Shown: positions 23,738 through 33,049, counted from the stretch's first letter. The stretch is DNA of 64,000 bases from Providencia hangzhouensis (GCF_029193595.2 NZ_CP135052.1:3038001-3102000); one strand, 5' to 3'. Numbers and translations are program-made. Notes: generated by a model from the letters alone, not told the origin.

Positions 23738-26700
23738 TTAAAAGCTGCCTCTTGCCTTTCTGCCTAACCCATAAGCATGACGTAAAGCATCATCTAATTT
23801 CCCACCGTTCATCACTTCATGAATAATTTCATCAAGCGTGATCGTGTTTGTCCTTGGGTCATATTTTGGCTGTCCAAATTCAACCTGAGCACTCGCAACG
23901 GTGTTATTCACATTGATAACAACATTAGGCACGCCACCGCCCCCAATATCACGATTAGGAATAACCTTGCCGCCTTCTCCTGGTAAAAGGTAATTTCTCC
24001 CTGCGGCTTGAAATATTTCAGGCTTACCACCTTCACCAAATCGATACATTTTATTCGCATCGACCGCGCCACCGTTATAACGTCCACCACCAAAGCCAAT
24101 CATTGACATCGACGTAGCTTTTCCTGCGGCCTGTGCGGTTGTATAGGCTGATAATCCCGTTCCTGATGCTGCTCCACCTGTTGCGATAGATGCCGCTATT
24201 GCTGCAGGTGTCCATGCTGCTAATGCTGCCGCGCCTCCTGCTGTCGCTGCCGCTGCGTTCGCTGCCTGTGAAGCAACGCCAATTGTTTTAGTCAAGATGA
24301 AGTTTTTAAGCATCTCCACGCCAACCTGAGCAATGGAATTTACGACACTGTTTAGCATCGTATTGCCTAACGAGCGCAACGCCTCTGACGCATCCATTGA
24401 GCCAGTAATTAACCCTGTCAGGACGTTTGAAGCATTACCCGCCAGAGAATCAACCGCTGAAGCCAACATCTCATAGCCTAAGTTTTGCTGTCTCATTAGC
24501 TCCCATTGTGCCGCTAATTGCTGCTGTTGATACTCTTTCTCTGCTGCGGTTCTGAGTAGCTGGTATTGCGCATCGGTTGCCGCTTTGGATGCGGTGAACT
24601 GGTCATGGCTAATCTGTTGTTTTGCATAGGCTTCATTGAGTATTTGTAGCTCTTGCGCCTTGTATTCTTTCATCATGGCTAACTTCTGAGTATGCTCATT
24701 AGCTAATGCCTGAATCGGGTCAAATTTAGCGCGATTTTCCTCAACGTAATTCACTGAGGCATTAATTTTGATATCGGTCATTCCCTGATTAAATGACACC
24801 ATTGCCTCACGCCCCATACGCTCAAAATCTTCCTTGTTGATGAAGTCCTCATCTAACAAACGTTTGAGGGTTTTCACTTCCTCACCAAAGGTATGCGCCA
24901 GTTTTAATTCTGGGGTGATTTCCTGAGCCGCAATAAAATCATTCACGCGCTGATTGAGGTCAAACAGTTCCGCAGCCTCTTTCGAAATAGCCGCTTTTTG
25001 TTTCTCTGTTGCCTGTGCCCCTAGTCGCTGAACAGCTTCATAGATTGCCATTTCACGATTAACATCGGCTACGCCACTTTCCAGTAATCCATAACGTTTT
25101 TTCAACGTAGCTAACTGCTCACTCTGGCGTTTTATCGCTTCATTCGCTTGGTTGGCGGCTTTAGCGGATTTATTGCCTTTTGATTTACTGCTTAGTGCGG
25201 CTTCTTGGGCTTCACGTAATTTGCGTATGGCTTCAATGGCTTTCGGGAGTTCGGCATTGTAGGCGGCAGAACCTTGTTTTAATCCCATTTGCATCAGAAG
25301 TAACGAGGAGTTGTATTCATCCAGTGCCGGCTTACCGTCGTTCATGCCAATCGTGAGGGCTTTGGTGCGCTGCTCAATCTCAGTGAGAGAGTTAGCAAGG
25401 TTCAAGCTGACTGTTTTATCAAACTCATCCGTTAACTCTTGGATTTTCTGTTTAAATATTTCAGAGTCTTTCACAAAGCCGTCAGCAATTAACGCCTTTT
25501 CTAGCTCTTTGATAGCCTGTTCTTTCTTAACGGCTGCCTCGCTGCCTAATTCCAGTGATCGGGCTACTTGTTGGTTAGCATCAATCACGCCTTTAGCTTG
25601 GCGTTGGTAAATTAAATCGGCTCTGGTCAGTTCGTCTGTTTGTTGCGCTCTAACCTTAGCAATATCAGCGGCTTTTCTTTGCGATACCGTCCAGCGTCGA
25701 ATGTTTTGCTCACCTTCTGAAATAAGTAGCTCATACTGCTGCTGTTTCTTTGTGAGTTTTTCAATTTCCTTAACGAAATCATCTAACGAGTATGATGGGC
25801 TAACTTCTCCATCTTGCTTTTTAAGATCCTGAATTCCTTTTTCAATTCTGCCAAGTTCTTCTCTATGATTTCGTAGCTTTTCGTTTACAGCTTCAAGACT
25901 TTTTTTCTGTCCATCTAGCTCTGTGGTTGTTTCCGCTATCTTCTCGCCTAAGCGGTTAGCGACAACACGAGCCTGTTTTGCTGACAGTTCGTCAATTTTA
26001 TCAATCCACTGATCTACCCTGTCGTTAAACTCTTTAGTGGCGGTGTCATCGTTCATGGCGTTATATAATGCGTAAACACCTGCGGCAGCTAAAAAGAATA
26101 CGCCAGTAGGGCCACCTAATAACCCAACCGCGCCCCGTAACCCTTGCATAGCCATAGACTGAGTTTTAGCGGCTTGGGCTGCGCGGTTATTGGCTGCGGT
26201 CACTGCGTCCGTTGTGGTCGCTAGTGTGGCTTTCGCTTTTTGCTCTAATGCTAATGCCGCATTTAATTTATGGGTTGCGTTGGCTTCAACTTCTTTCGCT
26301 TTAGCGACTTGAGCCTCAACACGCGCAATTTCTTTCCCTGTTGTGGCTAAATGCGTTTTGATTTTGGTTTCTGTGGCGTGTAGGGCGTTGCTGGCTTTGG
26401 TGACGCGTTGTAGATTTTCCTCACTCGCTGCCATTTGATAGGTTATTTCGGCATCCTTGAGCTGTACCGCCTGTCGTGCCCTCAGTGACTCTAAATCACG
26501 TTGCTTGGCATCATTAGCCGCTTCTAGTGAATAAACGTGCTCTAACGCTGCCTGAGCCGCTTTTAACTCGGCTTGTGCGGATACTGTCAGATTTCTAGCG
26601 TTAATGACTTCTTGGGAGGCTGCGGCTTGTAATGCCTGTGCTTTCATTTGAATAGCGCGAGTATGTGAAACCTCGGCTTGTGTGGCGTTAATCGCCCCTT

Positions 26701-27082
26701 GAGTATGTTGTAAGAGTGAAGAGGTCGCACTGCCAATATTAGAAATATACCCCGCACCTAATAACCCAGAGACATTACTAATTACACCTGTAAAACGCGC
26801 ATTCGCGCTAGTTGCTCTGTCTGTAGCGGCTGTCGCTGCGCCAATTTGCCCCGTTAACTCGCTCATTTGACGTGATAATCGGTTAATTTCAGGCATTTTT
26901 AACGCACTGGAAACGGCCATTGCTGTTTTATCAAAACGGTAAAAGGCTTTCGACGTATCATCAGCCTGTTTACCCATTTCAGCCATTTTCCGCTTTGTTT
27001 CTCTAATCGCTTTATTCGCTTCAAGCAAGCTCTCAGTCTCACCATGTATGTCTATTGTATAACCTTCACCGTGATACGTCAT
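23738..27082 (-). CDS. Phage tail tape measure protein
   Basis: 1114 aa, full length for a long-tailed (siphovirus-type) tape measure. Long alpha-helical coiled-coil stretches rich in Ala/Gln/Lys fill most of it; a hydrophobic segment lies at ~315-345 (GLLGGPTGVFFLAAAGVYALY) and another at ~935-985, and the C-terminus (GGRYNGGAVDANKMYRFGEGGKPEIF...LLPGEGGKV) has the usual conserved form. It controls tail length in phages. No frameshift is seen. A satellite with its own intact tape measure but no tail tube genes might replace or compete with the helper's protein (inference). Confidence 0.85.
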   Translation of the reverse strand: MTYHGEGYTIDIHGETESLLEANKAIRETKRKMAEMGKQADDTSKAFYRFDKTAMAVSSALKMPEINRLSRQMSELTGQIGAATAATDRATSANARFTGVISNVSGLLGAGYISNIGSATSSLLQHTQGAINATQAEVSHTRAIQMKAQALQAAASQEVINARNLTVSAQAELKAAQAALEHVYSLEAANDAKQRDLESLRARQAVQLKDAEITYQMAASEENLQRVTKASNALHATETKIKTHLATTGKEIARVEAQVAKAKEVEANATHKLNAALALEQKAKATLATTTDAVTAANNRAAQAAKTQSMAMQGLRGAVGLLGGPTGVFFLAAAGVYALYNAMNDDTATKEFNDRVDQWIDKIDELSAKQARVVANRLGEKIAETTTELDGQKKSLEAVNEKLRNHREELGRIEKGIQDLKKQDGEVSPSYSLDDFVKEIEKLTKKQQQYELLISEGEQNIRRWTVSQRKAADIAKVRAQQTDELTRADLIYQRQAKGVIDANQQVARSLELGSEAAVKKEQAIKELEKALIADGFVKDSEIFKQKIQELTDEFDKTVSLNLANSLTEIEQRTKALTIGMNDGKPALDEYNSSLLLMQMGLKQGSAAYNAELPKAIEAIRKLREAQEAALSSKSKGNKSAKAANQANEAIKRQSEQLATLKKRYGLLESGVADVNREMAIYEAVQRLGAQATEKQKAAISKEAAELFDLNQRVNDFIAAQEITPELKLAHTFGEEVKTLKRLLDEDFINKEDFERMGREAMVSFNQGMTDIKINASVNYVEENRAKFDPIQALANEHTQKLAMMKEYKAQELQILNEAYAKQQISHDQFTASKAATDAQYQLLRTAAEKEYQQQQLAAQWELMRQQNLGYEMLASAVDSLAGNASNVLTGLITGSMDASEALRSLGNTMLNSVVNSIAQVGVEMLKNFILTKTIGVASQAANAAAATAGGAAALAAWTPAAIAASIATGGAASGTGLSAYTTAQAAGKATSMSMIGFGGGRYNGGAVDANKMYRFGEGGKPEIFQAAGRNYLLPGEGGKVIPNRDIGGGGVPNVVINVNNTVASAQVEFGQPKYDPRTNTITLDEIIHEVMNGGKLDDALRHAYGLGRKARGSF

Positions 27083-27097
27083 AATTGTTCCCTCTAA

Positions 27098-27436
27098 TTA
27101 ATGCACGGCTGATAAGCCACTGACATTACCGTCACGTAATGCAAAACGTGTCATTTCGCCAATCACGTAAATACACTGATCTGTGATGGAGTATGGCTTA
27201 GTGAATACATTCAAATACGGGAGCAATAAATCACAGGCCTTACTCTCAACGTCGAACGACTCACCGCGAGACTTAACGATCGATACCGCATTATCAAATA
27301 GCCCTGCCGCCAGCAATTCAGGGATCACCTCGCCTGTAATGCCGTTATAAGTCACTAATGTTGTTCCCGTTTCCGCTTTTAGCCCATCAACATAAATCTG
27401 GGCTATGGTACTTGCTAACTGCTGTAACTTTTCCAT
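27098..27436 (-). CDS. Hypothetical protein upstream of tape measure (tail-chaperone position)
   Basis: 112 aa, mostly helical, no recognised family (MEKLQQLASTIAQIYVDGLKAETG...). It lies directly before the tape measure gene, where phages have tail assembly chaperones, but the sequence does not clearly match one. Its ATG overlaps the stop of the preceding gene (TAATG), so translation is coupled. Confidence 0.5.
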   Translation of the reverse strand: MEKLQQLASTIAQIYVDGLKAETGTTLVTYNGITGEVIPELLAAGLFDNAVSIVKSRGESFDVESKACDLLLPYLNVFTKPYSITDQCIYVIGEMTRFALRDGNVSGLSAVH

Positions 27437-27609
27437 TAGAACCCCTCACGCTGTAAGGCATCACTTAATAGCCCTTGAATCAATTGGCTAATAGGCGCTC
27501 GTTGAATGAAAACATCTTTTTCACCCTGTTTTTCTTTAAATTTTTTAACGCGATCTACTATGTTGCTTTCAATTGACACTGCTTTGAAGGTTCTTTTTGG
27601 CTTATCCAT
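27436..27609 (-). CDS. 57-aa basic protein, possible RHH regulator
   Basis: The frame from ATG 27609 reads MDKPKRTFKAVSIESNIVDR, then VKKFKEKQGEKDVF and on to SQLIQGLLSDALQREGF, stop at 27436-27438. A strand (TFKAVSIES) followed by two helices suggests a small RHH-type protein. It is the first gene of the tape-measure operon and overlaps the next gene by one base. An autoregulator is plausible. Confidence 0.55.
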   Translation of the reverse strand: MDKPKRTFKAVSIESNIVDRVKKFKEKQGEKDVFIQRAPISQLIQGLLSDALQREGF

Positions 27610-27743
27610 GATTATTTATCCACCCTGTTGTTATATACACTACAATTATAATCTAGAGCAAAAAATAAACAATAACATATTGCTATAAATAATTATGAAT
27701 ATAGAAATATTTTCTACTTATATTGATTTTTATGAAATTAAGA

Positions 27744-27769
27744 CAACAAAAAACCGACTCAAGGTCGGC
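27744..27769 (-). terminator. Terminator behind the lipoprotein gene
   Basis: CCGAC/GTCGG stem (27754-27758, 27764-27768) with a 5-nt loop. On the minus strand it is followed by a run of six T. It ends transcription of the lipoprotein gene before the tape-measure operon begins. Confidence 0.75.
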
Positions 27770-27789
27770 TTTTATTATAGGTAAGAGTT

Positions 27790-28299
27790 CTAGTTTTTGG
27801 GTTTTAGATAATTGGTAAGAATAGCTAATTTTTTATCTTTATTTCTTATCCCAACAGATACAGATGCTTTATAACCGTTATTATCATATTCTGCGGATAT
27901 ATCACTACATCCAATTTTATCTAAACAATCAAAGAAATTATTTTCATCATCAACTCTGGCTGTCTCAGCAGTAGGCTCACCATATATCAACTTTAAGTTA
28001 TTAGTGACTTTAGTAAACTTATCAATCACATCTTTTTTATCGGTTCTTTCCAGTTCCTCAGAATGTAAGATTTGCACCAGTCCAGCATCAGGTGCAAATA
28101 TTAAAAATGTAATTCCATCAGTGTTATCTGGCGTATTTTCTAACGTACAAGTAGCTAAACTACATCCTTCACCATCTAAGTTTAACTTTTGGATATCCTC
28201 CACCAACTGCCCCCACTTAAAGCCGTAAGGTGCTGGTGGACTGTTATCACATCCCGATAGAAACAAAGCCAATAGAGCCGTTATCATGATTTTTTTCAT
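27790..28299 (-). CDS. Putative lipoprotein
   Basis: 169 aa. N-terminal signal MKKIMITALLALFLSGC with a lipobox LSGC (Cys17), followed by DNSPP, so it is predicted to be a lipid-anchored envelope protein; Asp at +2 would favour the inner membrane. The mature part has paired Cys (GEGCSLATC; FFDCLDKIGC). AGGG ribosome site. It resembles 'moron' cargo genes that alter the host envelope. Function unknown. Confidence 0.65.
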   Translation of the reverse strand: MKKIMITALLALFLSGCDNSPPAPYGFKWGQLVEDIQKLNLDGEGCSLATCTLENTPDNTDGITFLIFAPDAGLVQILHSEELERTDKKDVIDKFTKVTNNLKLIYGEPTAETARVDDENNFFDCLDKIGCSDISAEYDNNGYKASVSVGIRNKDKKLAILTNYLKPKN

Positions 28300-28385
28300 T
28301 TGGTGATCCCTTTAGTTGATAAGGCCAATTATACATAACCGCCTCGGCTTATGCTTTGGCGGCATTTTTCATAATAATTAAATAT

Positions 28386-28982
28386 CTATTTTGTTTTAAA
28401 TAAAGATAGGACATTGCCAAGTAGAGACGCAAAAAAATCGAACCCTAATGGTATTGCGGCTATTGAAGAATTAGCAGCACCAAAAGAACCAGACGATAAA
28501 CTCATATCTTTCATCTTTTCTCTCAACTCACTAATATCGCTAATATCATTTTCTTTCATAATGTTATCAAAATCATTCATTGCCATGTTGTAGGCTTTTC
28601 GTTTGATTCCAGCATTAACTGGTAATTTATATCTCAACTCTCTTTCAGCTATATGTGGATATACTTTATCTCCAAATTCAGCTAAAAGTGTCCCTCCAAT
28701 TTGAGCGCCTCTCTCTATCTTGCATGTGGTAAATAGTGTTGTTATGACCGCGACAATTTCACACAAAGTCTCTTTGTCTTGTTTATTCGATGAGTTAATA
28801 GCTAAAAAAATCTCTTCACTTTCACTTCGTTTACTTACCTTGCCTAAGTTAACTTGAAGAAAATCCATAACACTTTTCCCATTTTCCTCAAATTTACCTC
28901 TTAATACCTCATCGTTCGCTAAGTTTGTGATTATTCGTTCAAACAACTTTAACCCCAACGCACCAAAAGCCATATTAACCAT
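28386..28982 (-). CDS. Hypothetical protein
   Basis: 198 aa, GGAG ribosome site 5 bp before the ATG. Mostly helical, with a hydrophobic C-terminal segment (IAAIPLGFDFFASLLGNVLSLF) that could insert in a membrane. No family recognised. It has its own promoter region downstream of the ProQ-like gene and is followed 86 bp later by the lipoprotein gene, so the two may form one cargo unit. Confidence 0.45.
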   Translation of the reverse strand: MVNMAFGALGLKLFERIITNLANDEVLRGKFEENGKSVMDFLQVNLGKVSKRSESEEIFLAINSSNKQDKETLCEIVAVITTLFTTCKIERGAQIGGTLLAEFGDKVYPHIAERELRYKLPVNAGIKRKAYNMAMNDFDNIMKENDISDISELREKMKDMSLSSGSFGAANSSIAAIPLGFDFFASLLGNVLSLFKTK

Positions 28983-29058
28983 ATAAACTCCATTTATGTA
29001 ATTTCAATCTATTAGATGCATACTGACATGAGTGTAACTTAATTCAAATTTTAACCTA

Positions 29059-29457
29059 TTATTTATTGCTCCATTCCGCCAGCGTTTTCTCTGCTATGGC
29101 TTGCTGTTCTGGCGTGATTTCTCCGTTAGGTTGCCCGTACATATCAAACCGATTGCCACCCAAGATAAGAGCTTTTAAATATACCTTACGATTGATATAA
29201 GCGTGTAGCCCTTGTTTTATTTGCCCCTCTGGGATATCCAGCCCTCTATCTTTAGCCTCAGCAATCATAGCTTCCTTGATGCCAATCATTAGCGGCTTGG
29301 CTTCTGGCTCACTGAATAGCGTCCAATGCTTCGCTATACGGTCGATGCGGTGTTGTTTCTTCTTCGCGTGAACATCTGCCTTATTTTTCTTCTTCGGTTG
29401 CTGTGGGGCTTCCTGTGGCGTTTTACGCATTAGCGTTAATGTTGCTCTCTGATCCAT
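29059..29457 (-). CDS. ProQ/FinO-family RNA-binding protein
   Basis: 132 aa. Residues ~40-125 show the ProQ/FinO fold pattern: PLMIGIKEAMIAEAKDRGL, then LHAYINRKVYLKALILGGNRFDMYGQPNGEITPEQ. FinO-domain proteins bind structured small RNAs and 3' ends of transcripts. The N-terminus is Lys-rich (PKKKNKADVHAKKKQ), as in plasmid FinO-type proteins. It starts 2 bp after a 56-codon gene. In a P4-like element it might act on the immunity RNA or on helper transcripts (inference). Confidence 0.75.
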   Translation of the reverse strand: MDQRATLTLMRKTPQEAPQQPKKKNKADVHAKKKQHRIDRIAKHWTLFSEPEAKPLMIGIKEAMIAEAKDRGLDIPEGQIKQGLHAYINRKVYLKALILGGNRFDMYGQPNGEITPEQQAIAEKTLAEWSNK

Positions 29458-29459
29458 GA

Positions 29460-29630
29460 TTACAGCCTCTCTGATATTGTCGATTCTAAGCGTTCTAGTT
29501 CAGTGGCTACACTTCGCAGCTCTCGAATAAGCAAAAAAGCGATTGCCTCCTCGCTGCTGAGGCCTTCGGCTTTCAAGCCAGCCAGTGAAGTAATGTAATT
29601 TTGTTTCGCTATTTCCGATTGATTTGTCAT
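29460..29630 (-). CDS. 56-aa hypothetical protein upstream of proQ-like gene
   Basis: From ATG 29630: MTNQSEIAKQNYITSLAGLK, then AEGLSSEEAIAFLLIRELRS and VATELERLESTISERL, stop 29460-29462. An acidic, two-helix protein with no recognised family. Two bases separate it from the ProQ-like gene, so they are co-translated. Too short for usual gene callers. Confidence 0.5.
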   Translation of the reverse strand: MTNQSEIAKQNYITSLAGLKAEGLSSEEAIAFLLIRELRSVATELERLESTISERL

Positions 29631-29685
29631 TTTTTATGCTCTTAATTATTTTTCGTTGCAAGGTGTGAAAAGTTTTATGAGCTAA

Positions 29686-29893
29686 CTGTTCATGTGTTCA
29701 TAAAAAGTTATTTTCCATATATAACAATTAATTAAGCATGAACACTTCAATGAACACCTATGAAGACTTATGTAGAGTCTACATATCAACAATGAACACT
29801 CATGAACACTTAATGAATACTTAAATTTCAAGTGTTCATAAATTACTTATTGATATTTATACCTATTTTTCACTTATGAACACTATGAACAGT
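29686..29893. other. Candidate replication origin: ATGAACACT iterons
   Basis: ATGAACACT or close variants occur at 29738, 29750, 29792, 29802, 29813, 29876 and 29885 on the + strand, and as AGTGTTCAT at ~29694 and 29831 on the other, in an AT-rich gap. Steps of 9-12 bp within groups keep them in phase. The cluster lies right behind the primase-helicase gene. P4 alpha protein binds similar 10-bp iterons (GGTGAACAG type) at P4 ori and crr, so this is the best origin candidate. Confidence 0.65.
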
Positions 29894-29917
29894 TTTACTT
29901 AAAACTTTACTTTTACG

Positions 29918-32320
29918 TTATTTTGTCGGTACTCGTGGTAGCCAGTCCTCGGCTTCCAATTCGTTTAATTCGAGGTTTGTTCTGACCCCCTGAGTAAAGC
30001 GATCTTTAATGTATTTTTTTCCTAACTCTTTGAGCGCACCATCGATAGAACGCCCAAAGGTTGTGAGTGTTAATGGGTTCCTGTTGCCGTTCCCTTGCAT
30101 ATAGGCCATATACGCATGATAAAGATACTTTCTCGGTGCAGGTGGTGAGATATTCGCATTCCCCATAAACATGCCTTCAACCCTTTCGAGTGCGACAAGA
30201 TAGGCGCAAAAATCAATCAATGAGTCAGTTTCACGTTTCACATCAACCGCCTCACCAGAGCCTCTTTGTTCAATCAGTAATTTGTTGGCCGTCTCAGGGT
30301 TTGGAAACTCGCGCAGCAAGTCACGGATAATGACAGGAATTTCCGCCTGTATCTTTTCTGGCAGGTTCTTATCTTTTTTATCCTCACTCACCGTTTCATT
30401 GAAATGAAAAATAACCCGTCGACGCCCAACGCCATTACTACGCTCAGTAAATTGCATGGGTCTATTACCCGTCATGAATACAACGGATTTCATCACCATA
30501 GAAAATTGCTTTTCGTATTTGGGATCAATACCAACTGGATCACCACCCGTAATCGCCTTTAACCCTGCTCCATCCCCAACATATTTAGGCTGGTCAGGGA
30601 GTAAAATCAGTTTCTTACCCACAAATTGCGCTCGGCCTCTCGCGTCGTCCAGGGCCTTTAAATCACCGCTTGATGTGTTGTGTTTCCCTGCTAACAACTC
30701 AGCGATATGTGCGAATACGCTTTTACCACTGCCGCCTACGCCTGTTGCCTCGATAAACAATTGCCAGTCATGACGATTAGCGAAAACCATATACAATCCA
30801 GCCTTGATACGTCTTGCTTTTGCCTCATCTCCTCCCGATACATGAGATAACCATGCGGTAAAGTTTGGCGCGTTATCTTTCAGGTTTTCACCTGCTGCTG
30901 GTTCGGTATAGGTGATCCCATTTTGATGTAATAACCAATCGTTAGCGTTGTGAGGTCTAAATTCATGGGTTTTCGTGTTCAATACGCCATTAGTGAAACC
31001 GATTAAATCAATGTCAGACTCGCCCATGGGTTCAGCAATGACTTTCAATACATCAATGACACCAGTGATCCGTCTCATACTAAAGTGGGTTTCATTCTCA
31101 ATAAAAAAGTCAGCCATTTCGCGAGAAAGCTCACTATCTTTAATTGGCTCCCACATCACCCCGCTATAGGTGTATACCGTCAATGACTCTGTGTTAACGG
31201 CTAATTGTCCGTATCGCTCAATCAGCAACATAGCCAATTGATTCGGAGCTAATTTGGCAATATCGGTATCAGTATCAATACCGCGCTTTTTCTTTTTAGC
31301 CTTAGTGGTATTAATGATGACTGTGTTTGCTTCCTGCATGGCGTTAATCCCCTCATTAAATGCCTGTCTTGATGCCTCAATGCCGTGTGATAGGCGGTAA
31401 TCATCCCAATCAGCTTTATCCTCGGTAGGAGGTAAAACCGTAATACCATTGACTGCCTTAGCTGCCTTTTCTGCCGCCAGCTTTCCTGTGTTTGATTGGT
31501 CGGGTTTAACATCGTTATCCCCTGCAATGATAATTTGGCTCTCTGGGTACTTTGTCCGCATCACCTTAGCCACATGGGTTAAGTTACCCGCATCAATTGC
31601 CGCTACGGTGTGCGCTTCTGGTTGGATTAACTGGCATGTCATGGCGGTTGCCAATCCCTCAGCGATAATCACCGTAGAAACGTTTACAGGCTCATTAATG
31701 GGGTAATAGCTGCCATTCTTCGCACTATCGAGTAATAGCCGTTTCTCGCCATTAGGTTTAATGGTCTGTGCGGCTGTGATTGTGCCGTCAGCGTCCATCA
31801 ATGGAATAATTAGCGATCCATCGGCTAACAGGGTCACGGTGGTACTATCAAATCCTTTCGCCTTGAGATACTCAGATTTGCCCTGTTTAGCATTGGCAAT
31901 AGTGCGGCTGTATCGCGCTGTAAAGCGTTTATGCTTCTCTATCTGCTCGTTAGCTTGGTTCTGGGCTTGCTGTGCTTTCAATGCGTCCTGTTGCGCTTTT
32001 ACCTCATGGCTACGGTAGGCTGGTGGATTATCTGAACGGGTATCAATTCCAATCATGCCAGCCACTTCATACGCTGCCTCAGTCACGCTGCCACCCAGAA
32101 CACGCTGAACTAAGTCCAACCCATCCCCCGAGCCGCACTGACTACAAATAAACGTGCCGTTGCCGCCTTTGTCGTCAAATCTAAAACGGTCTTTACCGCC
32201 ACAATGAGGGCAAGCGGTGTGCGTGTTTAGGGGCACTTCTGCCCCAAGGTTAGATAATATGTTTTGCCATTGGCCATTCGCTTTCAGCTTCACATCACGG
32301 ATAACATCAATCGGTTTCAT
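29918..32320 (-). CDS. P4 alpha-type primase-helicase
   Basis: About 800 aa from the ATG of MKPIDVIRDV, which has AGGAGG 8 bp upstream; a start at 32362 has no such support. Zinc-finger primase (C37-C40-C59-C62), Toprim-like block (VIIAEGLATAMT... IIAGDND), then an SF3/D5-type helicase with Walker A GVGGSGKS near residue 525, and a C-terminal region that in P4 binds origin iterons. It would initiate and unwind satellite replication. Overlaps the preceding gene by 14 bp. P4 alpha is 777 aa, so length fits. Confidence 0.88.
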   Translation of the reverse strand: MKPIDVIRDVKLKANGQWQNILSNLGAEVPLNTHTACPHCGGKDRFRFDDKGGNGTFICSQCGSGDGLDLVQRVLGGSVTEAAYEVAGMIGIDTRSDNPPAYRSHEVKAQQDALKAQQAQNQANEQIEKHKRFTARYSRTIANAKQGKSEYLKAKGFDSTTVTLLADGSLIIPLMDADGTITAAQTIKPNGEKRLLLDSAKNGSYYPINEPVNVSTVIIAEGLATAMTCQLIQPEAHTVAAIDAGNLTHVAKVMRTKYPESQIIIAGDNDVKPDQSNTGKLAAEKAAKAVNGITVLPPTEDKADWDDYRLSHGIEASRQAFNEGINAMQEANTVIINTTKAKKKKRGIDTDTDIAKLAPNQLAMLLIERYGQLAVNTESLTVYTYSGVMWEPIKDSELSREMADFFIENETHFSMRRITGVIDVLKVIAEPMGESDIDLIGFTNGVLNTKTHEFRPHNANDWLLHQNGITYTEPAAGENLKDNAPNFTAWLSHVSGGDEAKARRIKAGLYMVFANRHDWQLFIEATGVGGSGKSVFAHIAELLAGKHNTSSGDLKALDDARGRAQFVGKKLILLPDQPKYVGDGAGLKAITGGDPVGIDPKYEKQFSMVMKSVVFMTGNRPMQFTERSNGVGRRRVIFHFNETVSEDKKDKNLPEKIQAEIPVIIRDLLREFPNPETANKLLIEQRGSGEAVDVKRETDSLIDFCAYLVALERVEGMFMGNANISPPAPRKYLYHAYMAYMQGNGNRNPLTLTTFGRSIDGALKELGKKYIKDRFTQGVRTNLELNELEAEDWLPRVPTK

Positions 32321-32681
32321 CGTCTGCGCCTCCTGCTGGTTCAGCCATTTCATGAGACACACTTAAAATAGACTGATATAACGCTTCACCCTCCAGAGTA
32401 AGACGCCCACAATCTACCGCTTTGGTTAATGCTTCCAGTGCGGCCGTTTCGTATTCTTCAAACTGGTCTATTAACGGCTCAATAAAACAAACCTCAGTTA
32501 AAAAACAAAGGTACTCAATCGGTGAAATTTGTTGCTTGTTAGTACGGCCTTGGCATGTTTCCGTGTAGGTGTAACATTCCTCAAAGTCATTAGGGCGGCT
32601 TTTAAATACAGCAAAAGCAAAGGCTTTCAGCGCATCATCAAGCGAGTTCGCTTTGGTCTTGAATGGAATAATGTTGCTCAT
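32307..32681 (-). CDS. Hypothetical protein before primase
   Basis: 124 aa, acidic (ends AGGADDETD), helical, no recognised family. It follows the preceding small gene immediately (stop at 32682) and overlaps the primase start by 14 bp, so it belongs to the same operon. Likely a satellite-specific accessory of unknown role. Confidence 0.5.
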   Translation of the reverse strand: MSNIIPFKTKANSLDDALKAFAFAVFKSRPNDFEECYTYTETCQGRTNKQQISPIEYLCFLTEVCFIEPLIDQFEEYETAALEALTKAVDCGRLTLEGEALYQSILSVSHEMAEPAGGADDETD

Positions 32682-32876
32682 TTATTTACCTCCTACCGCT
32701 TCGTTCATTTCATCCCTAATCGAATAAACAACAATCAACACCGCCCAGATCATGTTTCTGGTTTCGCCACACTCTTCAGCTTCCAGCCACGTAGAAAGTA
32801 AAGTAATTAGCATTAATACTTTTGCTTTGTGCGGCTCTAGTAACATTTCCACTTCGCGTTTCTGTTCCTGATTCAT
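32682..32876 (-). CDS. Small helical protein
   Basis: 64 aa from the ATG of MNQEQKREV, which overlaps the preceding stop (TGATG). Amphipathic helices (KVLMLITLLSTWLEAEE, MIWAVLIVVYSIRDEM). No recognised family. Similar in size and helical pattern to the other tiny proteins of this operon. Confidence 0.5.
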   Translation of the reverse strand: MNQEQKREVEMLLEPHKAKVLMLITLLSTWLEAEECGETRNMIWAVLIVVYSIRDEMNEAVGGK

Positions 32877-33049
32877 CACTTCACCTCACGCACATAGTTA
32901 ATTAGGATATCGGTTAAACCGTCACGTTGCGCTTCTCGCATCACTTGCGATTGTGCGTCTTTCTGGGTGGCAGATATCACACGCTTGCTAATACCTAGCG
33001 TTAACCCTTTCGGTGTTGTGCCATACCCTGCGATTTGAAACGTTCTCAT
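32876..33049 (-). CDS. 57-aa hypothetical protein
   Basis: From ATG 33049: MRTFQIAGYGTTPKGLTLGI, then SKRVISATQKDAQSQV and ILINYVREVK, stop at 32876-32878. It overlaps the ORF6N gene by 4 bp (ATGA) and the next gene by 1 bp, so it lies in a coupled chain and is very probably translated. No family recognised. Confidence 0.6.
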   Translation of the reverse strand: MRTFQIAGYGTTPKGLTLGISKRVISATQKDAQSQVMREAQRDGLTDILINYVREVK

